From: Nocardia uniformis NBRC 13702
Lineage (GTDB): Bacteria; Actinomycetota; Actinomycetes; Mycobacteriales; Mycobacteriaceae
Length of the DNA: 64,000 nt
Direction of reading: 5' to 3'
Assembly (NCBI RefSeq): GCF_001613345.1
Contig: NZ_BDCE01000046.1
Coordinates: forward strand, 62,001 to 126,000
Part shown: in pieces, positions 16,701 to 24,192 of the stretch
How positions within the stretch are numbered: the stretch's first letter is position 1
How the letters are laid out: every line of letters begins with the position of its first letter
The notes under the pieces: generated by a model
The model's database searches: none
Told to the model about the DNA's origin: nothing
The model's input: only the letters and a program-made list of their open reading frames with translations
Made by a program: the position numbers and the translations under genes

Positions 16701-18405
16701 GGGCGTCGCGGACCAGCGCGATCACGTGGTCGACCGCGTCGCGCTGGGCGCCATCGGAGGCGAAATCGCACACCCCGAGCCGCTCCTCCACCGCCGAGGC
16801 GATGTTGGCTTCGGTCCACGTCGCCCGCCGCCGAGCCACGGTCTCGGCGACCTCGACCGCGATCGCTGTCGGGTCGTAGACCGCACGTCGGTGCGCGGCA
16901 CAGATCTCGTCGATCCGATCGAGAAGGGCAGCGTCGGGCTCGGGTGTGAGCCGTGCGGTCAACCGGGTGTGGGCCTCAGCACGAGCCGGCAACGAGTCGA
17001 AAATGCAGCGGTTGAGCTGGGTGTCGATCGCGTAGGCGAGGTGTTGCGGGGACGCAGCCAACACTGCGGCGGCACCGCCGAGCTCGACACCGACGGCGAT
17101 CGCGGTCTCCTGCGGGTCGAAGGGGCGGGGCGCGTCGGGGTGGTTGTGTTCCCACCGCAGTCGGTCGACGAATTCTTGCCCGCTGTGGTGGCCGAATACG
17201 GCACGGAAACGGGCGTCCCATTCGGTGATCATGCGCCGCAACGTTTTCGGCAGCGGTTTGTGCTGGCGGGTTTCCAGCGTCGCCTGCTGGGCGAGTTTGT
17301 ACTGGGTGACGAGTTTGGGATTGTGCCCATGGGAGTCGCGATAGGCGGCGGCGAGTTGCTCGAAGCGGGCGAGGATGTCCGCACGCCGGGAGAACTCGGT
17401 GTTCATCTCCTCGGTGACGCCGACGACTTCGAGCACAGGCTGCTTGCCGCGACCGCGAGTGCGTTCTTCGAAGCGCCAGCCCATGCGCCGCTTCATCTTT
17501 CCGACGAGCGTGGCGTTGTAGCGACACGACAACGACACCGCCGCCGCGTACAACGCGCGTGCGTCCAGGGCAGACCACTTGCCGTCGGAGCCGAGGACCC
17601 GTCCCGAAACGACCGCGTGCGTGTGGGGATTCATGTCCCCGGCGCGATTGTCGAAGTGGGTGAACGCGGCGATGATGAGCCCGGTGGCGTCGATCTGCAT
17701 GACACCGTTGGCGCCGCGCCGAGTTACCGCGTATCGGGATTCGGCGTATTCCAGCACTTCCCGGACGGCTTCGATGTGGCACTGCCAGATCTCACGGCGC
17801 ACCTCGTCCGAGCCGAGTCCCCACAGGATGGAAACCGATTTCTGCGGGGTGAACACGAGGTCGAACCCGGCCACCGCCTTGCGCGTGCGAGCCTTCTCCG
17901 CCGCGAGGGCCTGGTCGATCTCGGCACGGTCGGGAACATGGCCGAGGAGTCGTGTGAGGTGTTCGCGGGCGGCGTCGGTGCGCAGGATGGTGCGCTCGTC
18001 CCAGTTCGGGCGGCGTCGCTGGGCGAGGGTGAACTCGTCGAGTTTGCGGTCGTAGAGGTCGCGGATCGGCGACGGTTCTGTGGAGTATTCGTAGAACATC
18101 CGGCCGATTTGCGCGGCCTCGACGGCTTGTTTCGCGGTTCTTCCGTCGGATATTGCCGAGGCGATGATGGCATCGGCATTCGGGTGCAATCCTTCCCCGA
18201 ACAACGCTTGCATTTGCGCTTCGGTGACATTTCCTGAGAGGCCGAGTTCGTGCGCGCCTCGACCCATCCACACACCCGGCGGAGTGCCGTGTTCACGGTA
18301 ATAGTCGGTGAGGTCACGAGTGCGGTCGCGCAGACGATCACCACTGGCCACTTGCCTGGTCAGGTACTCGTATCCGTCTCCGGCGTGTAAGCGGTGAAGC
18401 GTCAT
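13702..18405 (-). CDS. MobF-type conjugative relaxase-helicase (TraA/TrwC-like)
   Basis: A 1,567-residue transfer protein. The N-terminal TrwC relaxase has the catalytic tyrosines at 35-36 (DYYREHG) and the metal-binding HUH histidines (His250, and His261/His263 in NPHTHAVV). A superfamily I helicase follows: Walker A GPAGSGKTT at 668-676, Walker B LLVDEA at 737-742, and late motifs TTVHRAQGITV and ALAYVGLTRG. The last 500 residues contain two related copies of a helical module (LLDTIALADAHRLDTAELVA and LLDTIALAAAHRLDTTALIA). The open frame runs on to 18897, but homology begins at the ATG at 18403-18405. It would nick the transfer origin and unwind the strand. No T4SS or FtsK-type pump is seen in the window. 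Confidence 0.93.
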   Translation of the reverse strand: MTLHRLHAGDGYEYLTRQVASGDRLRDRTRDLTDYYREHGTPPGVWMGRGAHELGLSGNVTEAQMQALFGEGLHPNADAIIASAISDGRTAKQAVEAAQIGRMFYEYSTEPSPIRDLYDRKLDEFTLAQRRRPNWDERTILRTDAAREHLTRLLGHVPDRAEIDQALAAEKARTRKAVAGFDLVFTPQKSVSILWGLGSDEVRREIWQCHIEAVREVLEYAESRYAVTRRGANGVMQIDATGLIIAAFTHFDNRAGDMNPHTHAVVSGRVLGSDGKWSALDARALYAAAVSLSCRYNATLVGKMKRRMGWRFEERTRGRGKQPVLEVVGVTEEMNTEFSRRADILARFEQLAAAYRDSHGHNPKLVTQYKLAQQATLETRQHKPLPKTLRRMITEWDARFRAVFGHHSGQEFVDRLRWEHNHPDAPRPFDPQETAIAVGVELGGAAAVLAASPQHLAYAIDTQLNRCIFDSLPARAEAHTRLTARLTPEPDAALLDRIDEICAAHRRAVYDPTAIAVEVAETVARRRATWTEANIASAVEERLGVCDFASDGAQRDAVDHVIALVRDAHSIQLSIDPDPVPAAMARASGENIFTTTGSIRYTSTAVLDAETRLLDAAHTPTTESVSTRDVDTAITRVQARESRHLNPGQKAIARYLCTIDTQFAVAVGPAGSGKTTAMKAVAEAWQASGRTVIALAPSASAARELGASLHTPARTLHKLLAQIRFGVPTGLTPGTMLLVDEAAMAATFDLDALRQVAATHGAIIRGVGDPEQLSAVESGGIIRTIARATRAPQLTELVRFDDPAEAEATLAVRAGKVKDAWEFYQDHGRITHGMSDQLRDAILTAHLADADAGISSVMIAATLKDVSALNAATQAAHISTGRVRTDFGRILLSDGHSGFPGDIVVTRANNPLLKIIGGQREGSQVNNGDLWRVRRVHTDGSITVTGTNHRGCVLLPPDYLGEHVELGYATTVHRAQGITVRRAYLLLNDVLGRALAYVGLTRGSELNRLYVATDALVDISGDQQPDDPQEPLRCFARVLAREDDNRSAIDIMRAEQAAADRRIHASYHHAYQLLADARAEYLLTRALPVMFFHDAKQSPTYQDLLDTIALADAHRLDTAELVASIATNNYEDLGESLVTAHDTAAVLRGRADRWIQQRLAPIPNPITVAPLETLTTTHGHALTDTIDRLNTLPVLTTPAAQRFRALRDAPYPGPYLPVPTPWSGVDTELVDYARELRRRLLGPTADTTLPDTENRQKLPPVAARNLPDPKESQRLHHPTTVLGQAETLTATDSYDSTAFITRINAIETLTTEPELVQEADARSQPTPVSAERLARMHADYHTYVKQLADTHTERTLYRAMPAVLYRLAANSRHWNALLDTIALAAAHRLDTTALIAAIATDNGNDLGASLLLVPDTARELRDRADIWILDHLPDPQPTPKTRRFRLADTAHDHHYTGAWILDHTPNPEPQNREFRALIDLPYTAQFRPIPNYPGRDDNLADFARELRTRITEAQSRHRSAISGSATSPPAPPTTPAPRSPAPRKTAVSARRRIQPASAARRPRRRGM

Positions 18406-18671
18406 CACCTCTTCGAAGATAGCGCGGAATTTAAACTCTAAAAAGACATTACTCCCGAGTAAGCATGTGAATGCAAGAGGTGTGTAGGAGGGGAGATAAA
18501 AGCCCATATGGGGAGTAATGGTGAAGGATTCCGGGTGGGATTTAGAAATGAATGGAAGGAATGGGAGTGTGGAAGGAGAAGGAAAAGCTGGAATGAAATA
18601 AATCGATAGCCGCAGCACGCGACGGCCCGGGCAAGTGGACTGTGCGGGCGGGGCGTGAAGGGAGGTCCGCG
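18406..18671. other. Candidate origin of transfer (oriT)
   Basis: This 266-base divergent gap lies between the relaxase gene and a small helical-protein gene and is conspicuously AT-rich for this genome. It contains a 10-bp inverted repeat, CATTACTCCC at 18447-18456 and GGGAGTAATG at 18511-18520, with a nested palindrome TTACTCCCGAGTAA at 18449-18462. A run of nearly pure purines on the plus strand follows at about 18530-18600. Inverted repeats beside a relaxase gene are the usual form of a MobF nic region; the nick site itself cannot be assigned. Confidence 0.5.
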
Positions 18672-19142
18672 ATGGCGGAGACAGGGAATGCGCGCAAGTG
18701 GGCGCACACGGTGATGGCGGGCATGCTCGCCGAACAAGCTCGATCCGTGAAGGCGAACGAATCGGACTTGGTGGCGTTCCGTAAGCAGTACGGGCGGCTG
18801 AGCCGGGCAGCGGCACGGCGAGACGCGGCGATCGCCGCAGCGCACGCGCGATATGAACGGATCGCGAGCGAAGCCGAGACCGCCGCTGGTGCGGCATTGG
18901 CGCGGCTGCACGAGCGGGGAATGAACGAGTCGCAGTTGTGTGCGATCACCGGGCTCGGTGCGGGCCGCCTACGTCAACTGATGCGAGGCGGCGGTACGGC
19001 CCGCACCGAGCCCGATACGGACTCTGGGGCCGGCGGACGGGAGTTACCGGTAGTAGTCGCGGTCGTCGAAGTGGATGAGAGTGGCGCGGGGGATCATCCA
19101 GTGCAGGCCGGGCAGGGCGAAGATGCGCAGTGCGATGGGTGA
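18672..19142 (+). CDS. Small helical protein, possible relaxosome accessory factor
   Basis: A protein of 156 residues starting at the ATG at 18672, preceded by GGGAGG at good spacing. The first 110 residues are one long charged helix region (RKQYGRLSRAAARRDAAIAA) ending in a helix-turn-helix-like segment (NESQLCAITGLGAGRLRQLM). Its divergent position next to the relaxase across the candidate oriT suggests a DNA-binding auxiliary of transfer, but this is inference only. Its last 33 codons overlap the convergent membrane-protein gene and have low complexity, so the native end may be less conserved. Confidence 0.6.
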   Translation: MAETGNARKWAHTVMAGMLAEQARSVKANESDLVAFRKQYGRLSRAAARRDAAIAAAHARYERIASEAETAAGAALARLHERGMNESQLCAITGLGAGRLRQLMRGGGTARTEPDTDSGAGGRELPVVVAVVEVDESGAGDHPVQAGQGEDAQCDG

Positions 19143-19373
19143 TGCCCACGCGCCGTGCTTGAACGCATAGGCCCAATGGCCGGCCAGCCAGACGGCCAGG
19201 CCCAGCGCGAGCCAGGGCAACTTGCCGGGGATGGAGCGGGCCGGTGCGAGCACGATCGCCAGCAGTGAGTCGATCGCGAGCAGGAACCCGGCGATGCGGG
19301 CCAGGGTGGGAAAGGCCCACCACAGCAGCAGCGCGGCGAGTGCGGCGACGGCCGCGATCCAGATCAAACCCAT
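19044..19373 (-). CDS. Small membrane protein
   Basis: A 109-residue protein starting MGLIWIAAVAALAALLLWWA at the ATG 19371-19373, with GAGGAAGG upstream. Three or four hydrophobic segments are visible (residues 2-20, 25-45, 52-68), followed by a short hydrophilic tail ending DDRDYYR. No family is recognised. It sits in the minus-strand transfer operon downstream of another short membrane protein. Confidence 0.65.
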   Translation of the reverse strand: MGLIWIAAVAALAALLLWWAFPTLARIAGFLLAIDSLLAIVLAPARSIPGKLPWLALGLAVWLAGHWAYAFKHGAWASPIALRIFALPGLHWMIPRATLIHFDDRDYYR

Positions 19374-19476
19374 GGCGGGATTTCCTTCCTCTGTAGCGGG
19401 GTTCCGCGCGGGGCGGCTGCGTGGGTTGGTCACCGCCGCGCGGCGCGCGTTCGGTCGTAGTAGCGGGCCTGGCCTA

Positions 19477-19647
19477 TCAGGCGCTCCTCGTGCTCACACA
19501 GGGCGTGTGGATGGATGCGGCATCGAGCAGATCGTCGCGGGCGACGCTCAACTCGCGGACCTGACGAGACAGACTCAACACCGCCCACCACACCGCGGGT
19601 ACGACCGTGGCCGCGGACAAGGCAGCAGCGGATTCGGGGACAGTCAT
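19477..19647 (-). CDS. Short membrane-anchored protein, possibly frameshifted
   Basis: A 56-codon gene beginning MTVPESAAALSAATVVPAVW at 19647, with GGGAGGTGG about 10 bases upstream, one hydrophobic segment and then a charged helix (SLSRQVRELSVARDDLLDA). After that the frame runs into TPCVSTRSA and stops. The neighbouring frame continues with a more protein-like sequence, HALCEHEERLIGQARYYDRT, to 19430. A one-base slip near 19500-19515 may have truncated a protein of about 72 residues. Confidence 0.5.
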   Translation of the reverse strand: MTVPESAAALSAATVVPAVWWAVLSLSRQVRELSVARDDLLDAASIHTPCVSTRSA

Positions 19648-19687
19648 CGGTAACCACCTCCCAACGGGTGGTCGAGTGGGAAGATCT

Positions 19688-19723
19688 GCAGGGGGCCGCT
19701 CACGGTGGTGAGCGACCCCCTGC
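19688..19723 (-). terminator. Strong hairpin downstream of ssb
   Basis: A 16-position stem with one mismatch closed by a GGTG loop: GCAGGGGG..CGCTCAC pairs with GTGAGCG..CCCCCTGC. It lies 12 bases past the ssb stop and lacks a U-tract, as many actinobacterial terminators or processing hairpins do. Confidence 0.6.
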
Positions 19724-19734
19724 CTGATCCGCGG

Positions 19735-20190
19735 TCAGAAGTCGGGCTGATCCCCGGCACCGGCAGCGGCACCGACCAGAGCGCGGCCACCGCGGCGGGT
19801 GCTCGGCTGCTGCTCGTCCTCGCCCGCGTCACGGACGTGGACCTCGGCGGTGGTGAACCGCAACGAGACGGCGATGTCGTCGACCATCAGCTCCGTGATC
19901 CACTGAGTGACGCCGTTGCGGTCCTCGTAGCTGCGCTGACGCATCCGACCGGTGACGATCACCCGCATGCCCTTGGCGAGGCTGGCCGCGACATGATCTG
20001 CCATGTCGCCCCACACCGAGCAGCGCATGAACACCGCGGCCCCGTCGCGCCATTCGTTGGAGGCGCGATCGTAGACACGCGAGTTCTGCGCGACGGTCAG
20101 ATTGGCGACGGTCTGGCCGCTGGGCAACAGTTTGTGCTCCGGATCGGCGGTGAGGTTACCGACAACGGTGAGCGTGATTTCTCCAGCCAT
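19735..20190 (-). CDS. ssb: Single-stranded DNA-binding protein
   Basis: A 151-residue SSB with the OB fold visible from the start (ITLTVVGNLTADPEHKLLPS, then FMRCSVWGDMADHVAASLAK and MRVIVTGRMRQRSYEDRNG). The short tail ends EDEQQPST...GDQPDF, an acidic tip close to the standard DDxPF peptide that recruits replication proteins. It is an element-encoded copy in the transfer operon and would coat the incoming single strand during conjugation. A strong hairpin follows the stop codon. Confidence 0.95.
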   Translation of the reverse strand: MAGEITLTVVGNLTADPEHKLLPSGQTVANLTVAQNSRVYDRASNEWRDGAAVFMRCSVWGDMADHVAASLAKGMRVIVTGRMRQRSYEDRNGVTQWITELMVDDIAVSLRFTTAEVHVRDAGEDEQQPSTRRGGRALVGAAAGAGDQPDF

Positions 20191-20636
20191 GACAATGCAC
20201 TCCTCGAATGAGAAACGGAATTGGATTGACCGCCAACACCTCCCGACCCCGCGATCCGGATAACTCCGTGATCGGGGTGGTGCCTGGAGGGCTGGCGATC
20301 TGCGGCTGTGCCATCAGGGGTGTGCCGGGCCCGTAGGGCCGGCGGGGGTTCTGTGGGGCGGGGTGGGATCGCCGCGCTTTTTGCGGCGACCTGAGCGCCA
20401 GCGAAGGCTCGTCCCACCCCGTTCCACAGGTTCATCGGCGGGTACCCGGCTCGCCCCTGATCCCCTTGGGGCAGATCGCCAGCACTCCGGACACCAGCTC
20501 GACCTCCCAACCCCTCCCCGCCTCAACGCCACCGGTTCGCGGCAGGATTTATGGGCAGGTCGATCGACGAGAACTCCCCCGCCGCCACATTTCGCCTCGC
20601 GGCGTGGCTGCGAGACCGGACTTGGGGAATGAGCCG
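20191..20636. other. Gap upstream of ssb holding a branched inverted repeat
   Basis: About 445 bases without a convincing gene. Its main content is the large inverted repeat at 20351-20429, listed separately. The 100 bases just before ssb contain the ribosome site for ssb and no further recognisable signal. Confidence 0.45.
20351..20429. repeat. Branched hairpin / cruciform-forming inverted repeat
   Basis: The outer stem is CTGTGG..CGGGGTGGGA at 20351-20368 paired with TCCCACCCCG..CCACAG at 20412-20429: 16 pairs around one 2-base mismatch. Directly inside it is a second perfect hairpin, TCGCCGC (20369-20375) with GCGGCGA (20383-20389), and a weaker third one in the remaining loop. Such a three-way structure upstream of ssb in a mobile element could be a single-strand origin, a primase site or a structured RNA. 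Confidence 0.6.
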
Positions 20637-20789
20637 TTAATCGTTGCGTTCGAAGTTGGCGACGATCGTTGCGATCGCATCGGGGATGCTGGAGGTCGGG
20701 ATCGCATTGTCGAGACGATCCATCTCGTCCTCGGACAGGAACCTGCCAGCCCAGCTCTCGGCCTGTTCCCTCGTGATCAGCTGCCAGGA
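20637..20789 (-). pseudogene. Small conserved reading frame without a start
   Basis: The last 50 codons before the stop at 20637 look like real protein: SWQLITREQAESWAGRFLSE, then DEMDRLDNAIPTSSIPDAIA and a short tail. No ATG, GTG or TTG begins this frame; upstream it becomes an Arg-rich shadow of the preceding gene. Either translation begins at a CTG (in QLIT), or this piece was once fused to, or overlapped by, the gene at 20777-21031 and a frameshift near 20790 separated them. Confidence 0.45.
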
Positions 20790-21031
20790 CGGCCGCCTCG
20801 GGACCGAGGCCGGTGGGGGATGTCGATGACCTCGTCGACGGCGGTGGTGGTCTCGGCCAGTGCGAGCGCTTCGTTCCAGAGGTGAACGGCGCGATCTTTG
20901 AGTTCGAGCACATCCTCGGATTCCAGGTTCATGGAGGCGGTCGCCGAAGTGATGGCTTCGTCGGTGAATGCTCCGGCTGCGTCCAACGCGGCGATCAGAC
21001 GTGCGAACTGCATGGTGTTGTTGGTCGGCAT
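20777..21031 (-). CDS. Small helical hypothetical protein
   Basis: An 84-residue protein starting MPTNNTMQFARLIAALDAAG at an ATG with AGGAG six bases upstream. It is acidic and helical (DVLELKDRAVHLWNEALALA). The final residues (PHRPRSRGGRPGS) are of low complexity and overlap the orphan frame at 20637-20789, so the natural C-terminus may have been lost by a frameshift. No family recognised. Confidence 0.6.
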   Translation of the reverse strand: MPTNNTMQFARLIAALDAAGAFTDEAITSATASMNLESEDVLELKDRAVHLWNEALALAETTTAVDEVIDIPHRPRSRGGRPGS

Positions 21032-21056
21032 CGGGGCTCCTGCGGGTAAAGTCGGA

Positions 21057-21092
21057 GTGGTCCCGGGCAGGTAAGGACTGCTCGGGACCCAC
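21057..21092 (-). terminator. Intercistronic hairpin with GTAAGGA loop
   Basis: GTGGTCCCGGGCAG pairs with CTGCTCGGGACCCAC (one bulge, one G-T) around the loop GTAAGGA. It lies between the methylase stop (21107) and the next start (21031). The loop and its closing stem (GGCAGGTAAGGACTGC) recur exactly in the hairpin at 22811-22855. Confidence 0.6.
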
Positions 21093-21106
21093 TGTGTGTG
21101 CGGGGG

Positions 21107-22772
21107 TTACGCGGCGAGTGGGGTCGCCCATCGTTCGAGCTGTTCGCCGGTGATTGCTTCGACGAGCGCGCTGACGATCACTTCGGCTACGGGCGGTGTC
21201 ACGGCGTTGCCGTATTGGCGGACGCGTTCGCGTTTGTTGCCCAGCACGACGTAGCTGCCGCGGAACGCCATGGCCAGGCCGATCTCGTCGGGTTCGAACA
21301 TGCGGAAGCGCACGTCGTCGATGTCGAGCTCGGTCAGGGTCTCGGGATTGACCAGTGCGAATCGGTCGCGGGTGGAGACTGTGGGTACCGGCTGGACGAT
21401 CGGGCGCGCGGAGCCGTTGCTGTAGTAGGGCAGCAGCAGGGCTTCGCGGGCGTGTTCGGGGACCGCGTCGGGGGTGACCAGGCCGTGGTGGTTGCCGCTG
21501 GCGGTGACCGTGGCCAATGGGTGGGTGGCCGGGCGCGCGTCGGAGGACCCGCCCCGGAGTTCGGCAATGAAAGGCAGGAAGGCGAGCCCGGTTTCGGCGC
21601 GGGTGGTCTGGGTGCGCAGCGGCAGGCTGGCCGGTTGCGCTTCTTTGCCCTCGCGGCCTTCGCACGGCACGACCAGTGCGTGGTTGCTGCCGTCGGCGAC
21701 GATGGTCGCCAGGGGATCGGTCAGCGCGATGGTGCGGGCGCGATCGGAGCGCAACAACGCAAGGAACGGGGCTGGAATCGCGAGCGCATCGTTGTCGCGG
21801 GTAGTACGGGTGGGCAGCGGCGCGGTGACTGGGCTGGCCGCGTCGCGCCAGGTGCCGCCGGCAGGGACCGCGAGCGGGACCGCGTAGCGCTGCAACCCTG
21901 CCCGGATGCGGGCCATCGTCTTCTCGGCGAGCGGGCGTTCACGATCGCCGATGCGCTGGCCGGGTATCGACCAGTCGATCACACTCGCGGCGGGGTAGGC
22001 GGGCGGCTCGACGATGGCGTTGCGGCAGGTGACGTGGGGGCAGCGGTAGATGTATTGCTGGCGGTAGCGGCCCATGTCGGTGCCCGGGGTTTTGAAGACT
22101 TGCAGGGCGTGGATCCATTGATCGCAGGTGGGGCAATAGGCCAGTGGGCACAGCCATTTTGACCAGTCCGGGGTCCTGCCGAGCTTCTTGTCCCAGTAGG
22201 CGACATACAACCGGTCGCGCGACTGCGGTGCGACCGGGGTGCGGGCGGGTTGGGCGTGCATGGAGTTCAACGCGATAACCCGTGTCTCGTAACCGAGTTC
22301 GCGGATCGAAGCCAGCCAGTGCGTCCATTTGTCCCACGCACGGACATCGATCACGTTCTCGACCACTCCGGCGCGGATACGTCCACCGCGAGCGATCACC
22401 GCGCGCAGGTAGAGCGGGACTTCTTCCATGAGGGCGCGGCTGCGGTCGGCCTCCTCGTCGCGCGGGGTATCGAACAACTCACCCTGCATGGTGGCGTCGT
22501 AATCACGCTTCTTGCCCCCGCGCGACGCTCCACTGCGGGCACTCCGGCGAGGCCCAGAAGATATCGGCGACAGGCAAACTCGCGACGCGCTTGCGGCCGT
22601 CCTCACTGCTGAGGTCGCCGCAGAAGTGATCGGCCCTGGGGAAGTTGGCGGTGTGGGATTCGATGGCGCGGTCCCAGTGGTTCGCGCCGAAGAACACTTC
22701 GACATCGGGGACCTGGTCCATCGCCTGCGAGTCGCCACCGGCACCGCAGAACCACGACATGGCTTTGAGCAT
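21107..22772 (-). pseudogene. DNA (cytosine-5) methyltransferase, frameshifted
   Basis: The N-terminal frame starts MLKAMSWFCGAGGDSQAMD (motif I, SAM binding) at 22772 behind GGGAGG and reaches SPECPQWSVARG, the motif IV region, though the usual catalytic PCQ reads PECPQ here. The remaining 460 residues are in another frame: ENV (motif VI) in GVVENVIDVRAW, QSRDRLYVAYW (VIII), a zinc-ribbon-like CPTC/CPHVTC segment, and VRQYGNAVTPPV (X). The frames join at the five-C run 22515-22519; removing one base gives VARGKKRDYD and a continuous protein of about 555 residues. No cognate restriction enzyme is adjacent, so it is probably an orphan methylase that masks the element, if active. Confidence 0.8.
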
Positions 22773-22810
22773 TGGTGTTGCCTCCCTTCGCATCTGGATG
22801 TGTGAGCGGA

Positions 22811-22855
22811 CACGTCGAAGGCCGGGCAGGTAAGGACTGCCCGGCCTTCGACGTG
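22811..22855 (-). terminator. Perfect 19-bp hairpin with GTAAGGA loop
   Basis: CACGTCGAAGGCCGGGCAG at 22811-22829 is exactly complementary to 22837-22855, with the loop GTAAGGA. It lies just after the stop of the gene at 22878 and before the methylase. The loop-proximal part matches the hairpin at 21057-21092. Confidence 0.7.
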
Positions 22856-22877
22856 CGGGAATGGGGTCGGTGAGCGG

Positions 22878-23300
22878 CTAGAAGGGGTTGTGGTCGTGCA
22901 CGGGCAACAGGTGCCCTGGCGGGTAGCCGAGCAGGGGTTCGAGCGGGTCGGTGAGCATCGGCGTGCCGCCGGCGTAGTTGCCGCCGTGCGCGGTGAAATA
23001 GACGGCCGGTTCGCTCGGATCCAGTTGCAGCGGCGTCAGGTACGCGTACTTGAGTGGCGGTTGTCTGCCGTCGAGCCGCCAGCGGTATTCGATATGCACG
23101 ACCACCGCCGGGGCGTACGTGCTGAGTCGGCTCTGCCGCCACAGCGGCATCGGCAGCACCCGCCCGCCGTCGGTCTCATCGACGATGCCGACCACGGTGA
23201 GTTGGTCATGGCTGGCCGTGATACCGGTCTTGGTGCCGTGCAACGACCGGTAGATATCCACCCGTAGGCCGAGCACCTCCGACCAATGCATGCCGGACAT
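22878..23300 (-). CDS. Hypothetical protein
   Basis: A 140-residue protein starting MSGMHWSEVLGLRVDIYRSL at 23300 (GAAGGG upstream). It is beta-rich, with segments such as HDQLTVVGIVDETDGGRVLP and YAPAVVVHIEYRWRLDG, and ends HDHNPF. No family is recognised; proteins of this kind occur in actinobacterial plasmid and ICE maintenance operons. It is translated in series with the methylase downstream and the two paralogues upstream. Confidence 0.6.
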   Translation of the reverse strand: MSGMHWSEVLGLRVDIYRSLHGTKTGITASHDQLTVVGIVDETDGGRVLPMPLWRQSRLSTYAPAVVVHIEYRWRLDGRQPPLKYAYLTPLQLDPSEPAVYFTAHGGNYAGGTPMLTDPLEPLLGYPPGHLLPVHDHNPF

Positions 23301-23418
23301 GCGTGAATTCCCTTCTCTTGGTGACAAATTGGAAAGGGAGCGACACAGTGCGGGGCCGATCCCATGACAAATCGAGGCACGGCAGCAATCCAGGATTTCC
23401 GGTGCCCGAACGGAACGG

Positions 23419-23982
23419 CTACGACGGTGGTGCGTAGCGGCAGGTGACCGCCTGCCCGAGGTGTTCGCCCGCGCATTCCGGGCTGGGGTCCGGGATTCGC
23501 TGGTCCTGTTGCTCGGATTGCCGTGCACAGGTTTCGAGTTCGTCGATGTCGCTGCCGACGGTGGATTCGTAGTATTCGAGGACGGCGGCGTGATTGTCGG
23601 GATCAGGCAGTGCGGCGGCTTTCCACATGCGCAGGAACAGCCCGACCGCGGCAGTAGTCAGGGGTGCGGCGAGGCTCGAACGGTGGGTGAGCAACAGGAC
23701 TTCCACCGCTGTACCGGGGCGGGTGTCCTCGCCAGCGGCGACTCGTTCGAGAAGCTCGCGACAGTGCGCGCGCAGCAGCATCTCGCAACACATGCGCGCA
23801 TTGGTCAGCTGCATCAGATAGAACGCGTGGAACAGCACGTCGGCGTGGGCGGGATGGCGCTGCTGGGCTGCCGCGATCTCCACCTCGGTCCACTGGTGCT
23901 GTTCGGCGTAGTTGCCACATGTTGCGGCGACTTGGCGAAACATCAGCTCGGCAGTGGCGGTGCCGATGGTGTCGAAATCCAT
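23419..23982 (-). CDS. Hypothetical helical protein, paralogue A
   Basis: A 187-residue protein beginning MDFDTIGTATAELMFRQVAA at 23982. It is a tandem paralogue of the next gene upstream: both share a core reading RAHCRE-LERVAAG-DTR-GTA, then APLTT or VPLTS, then LRMW-AA-LP, and finish with a Cys-containing tail. The shared core is helical and Cys/His-bearing; no known family is recognised. A recent duplication within the element is the simplest explanation. Confidence 0.65.
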   Translation of the reverse strand: MDFDTIGTATAELMFRQVAATCGNYAEQHQWTEVEIAAAQQRHPAHADVLFHAFYLMQLTNARMCCEMLLRAHCRELLERVAAGEDTRPGTAVEVLLLTHRSSLAAPLTTAAVGLFLRMWKAAALPDPDNHAAVLEYYESTVGSDIDELETCARQSEQQDQRIPDPSPECAGEHLGQAVTCRYAPPS

Positions 23983-24129
23983 TGCTATTTCAGTCCTTTC
24001 GACAAAACGCAGAGGCGCAACGGTCGGGTGCGCGGCCGGGTCCATCAGAAGATGTGTGCGTGAGAGCCGGAGATGACCACCACGAGTGCCAGGGCGGCCG
24101 ATCGAATTCCGGCATGACAGTGGGCCTTT

Positions 24130-24186
24130 CACGAGGCTCGGGATGAGGCAGCCTTTCCGCGGTGACAGCGAAAGGCGTGCTCGTGC
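24130..24186 (-). terminator. Hairpin downstream of paralogue B
   Basis: GCCTTTC at 24151-24157 pairs with GAAAGGC at 24170-24176, inside an outer CACGAG/CTCGTG pair at 24131-24136 and 24180-24185. It follows directly after the stop at 24193. Confidence 0.5.
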
Positions 24187-24192
24187 CGACGG

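Noticed and set aside
16552..18237. A 561-codon plus-strand open frame opposite the relaxase
   Set aside because: It lies wholly inside the relaxase gene, whose motifs are unmistakable, and its translation is low-complexity Gly/Val/Arg.
18406..18897. A 164-codon N-terminal extension of the relaxase
   Set aside because: The extension is low-complexity, runs through the AT-rich inverted repeats, and the family homology begins exactly at the ATG at 18405.
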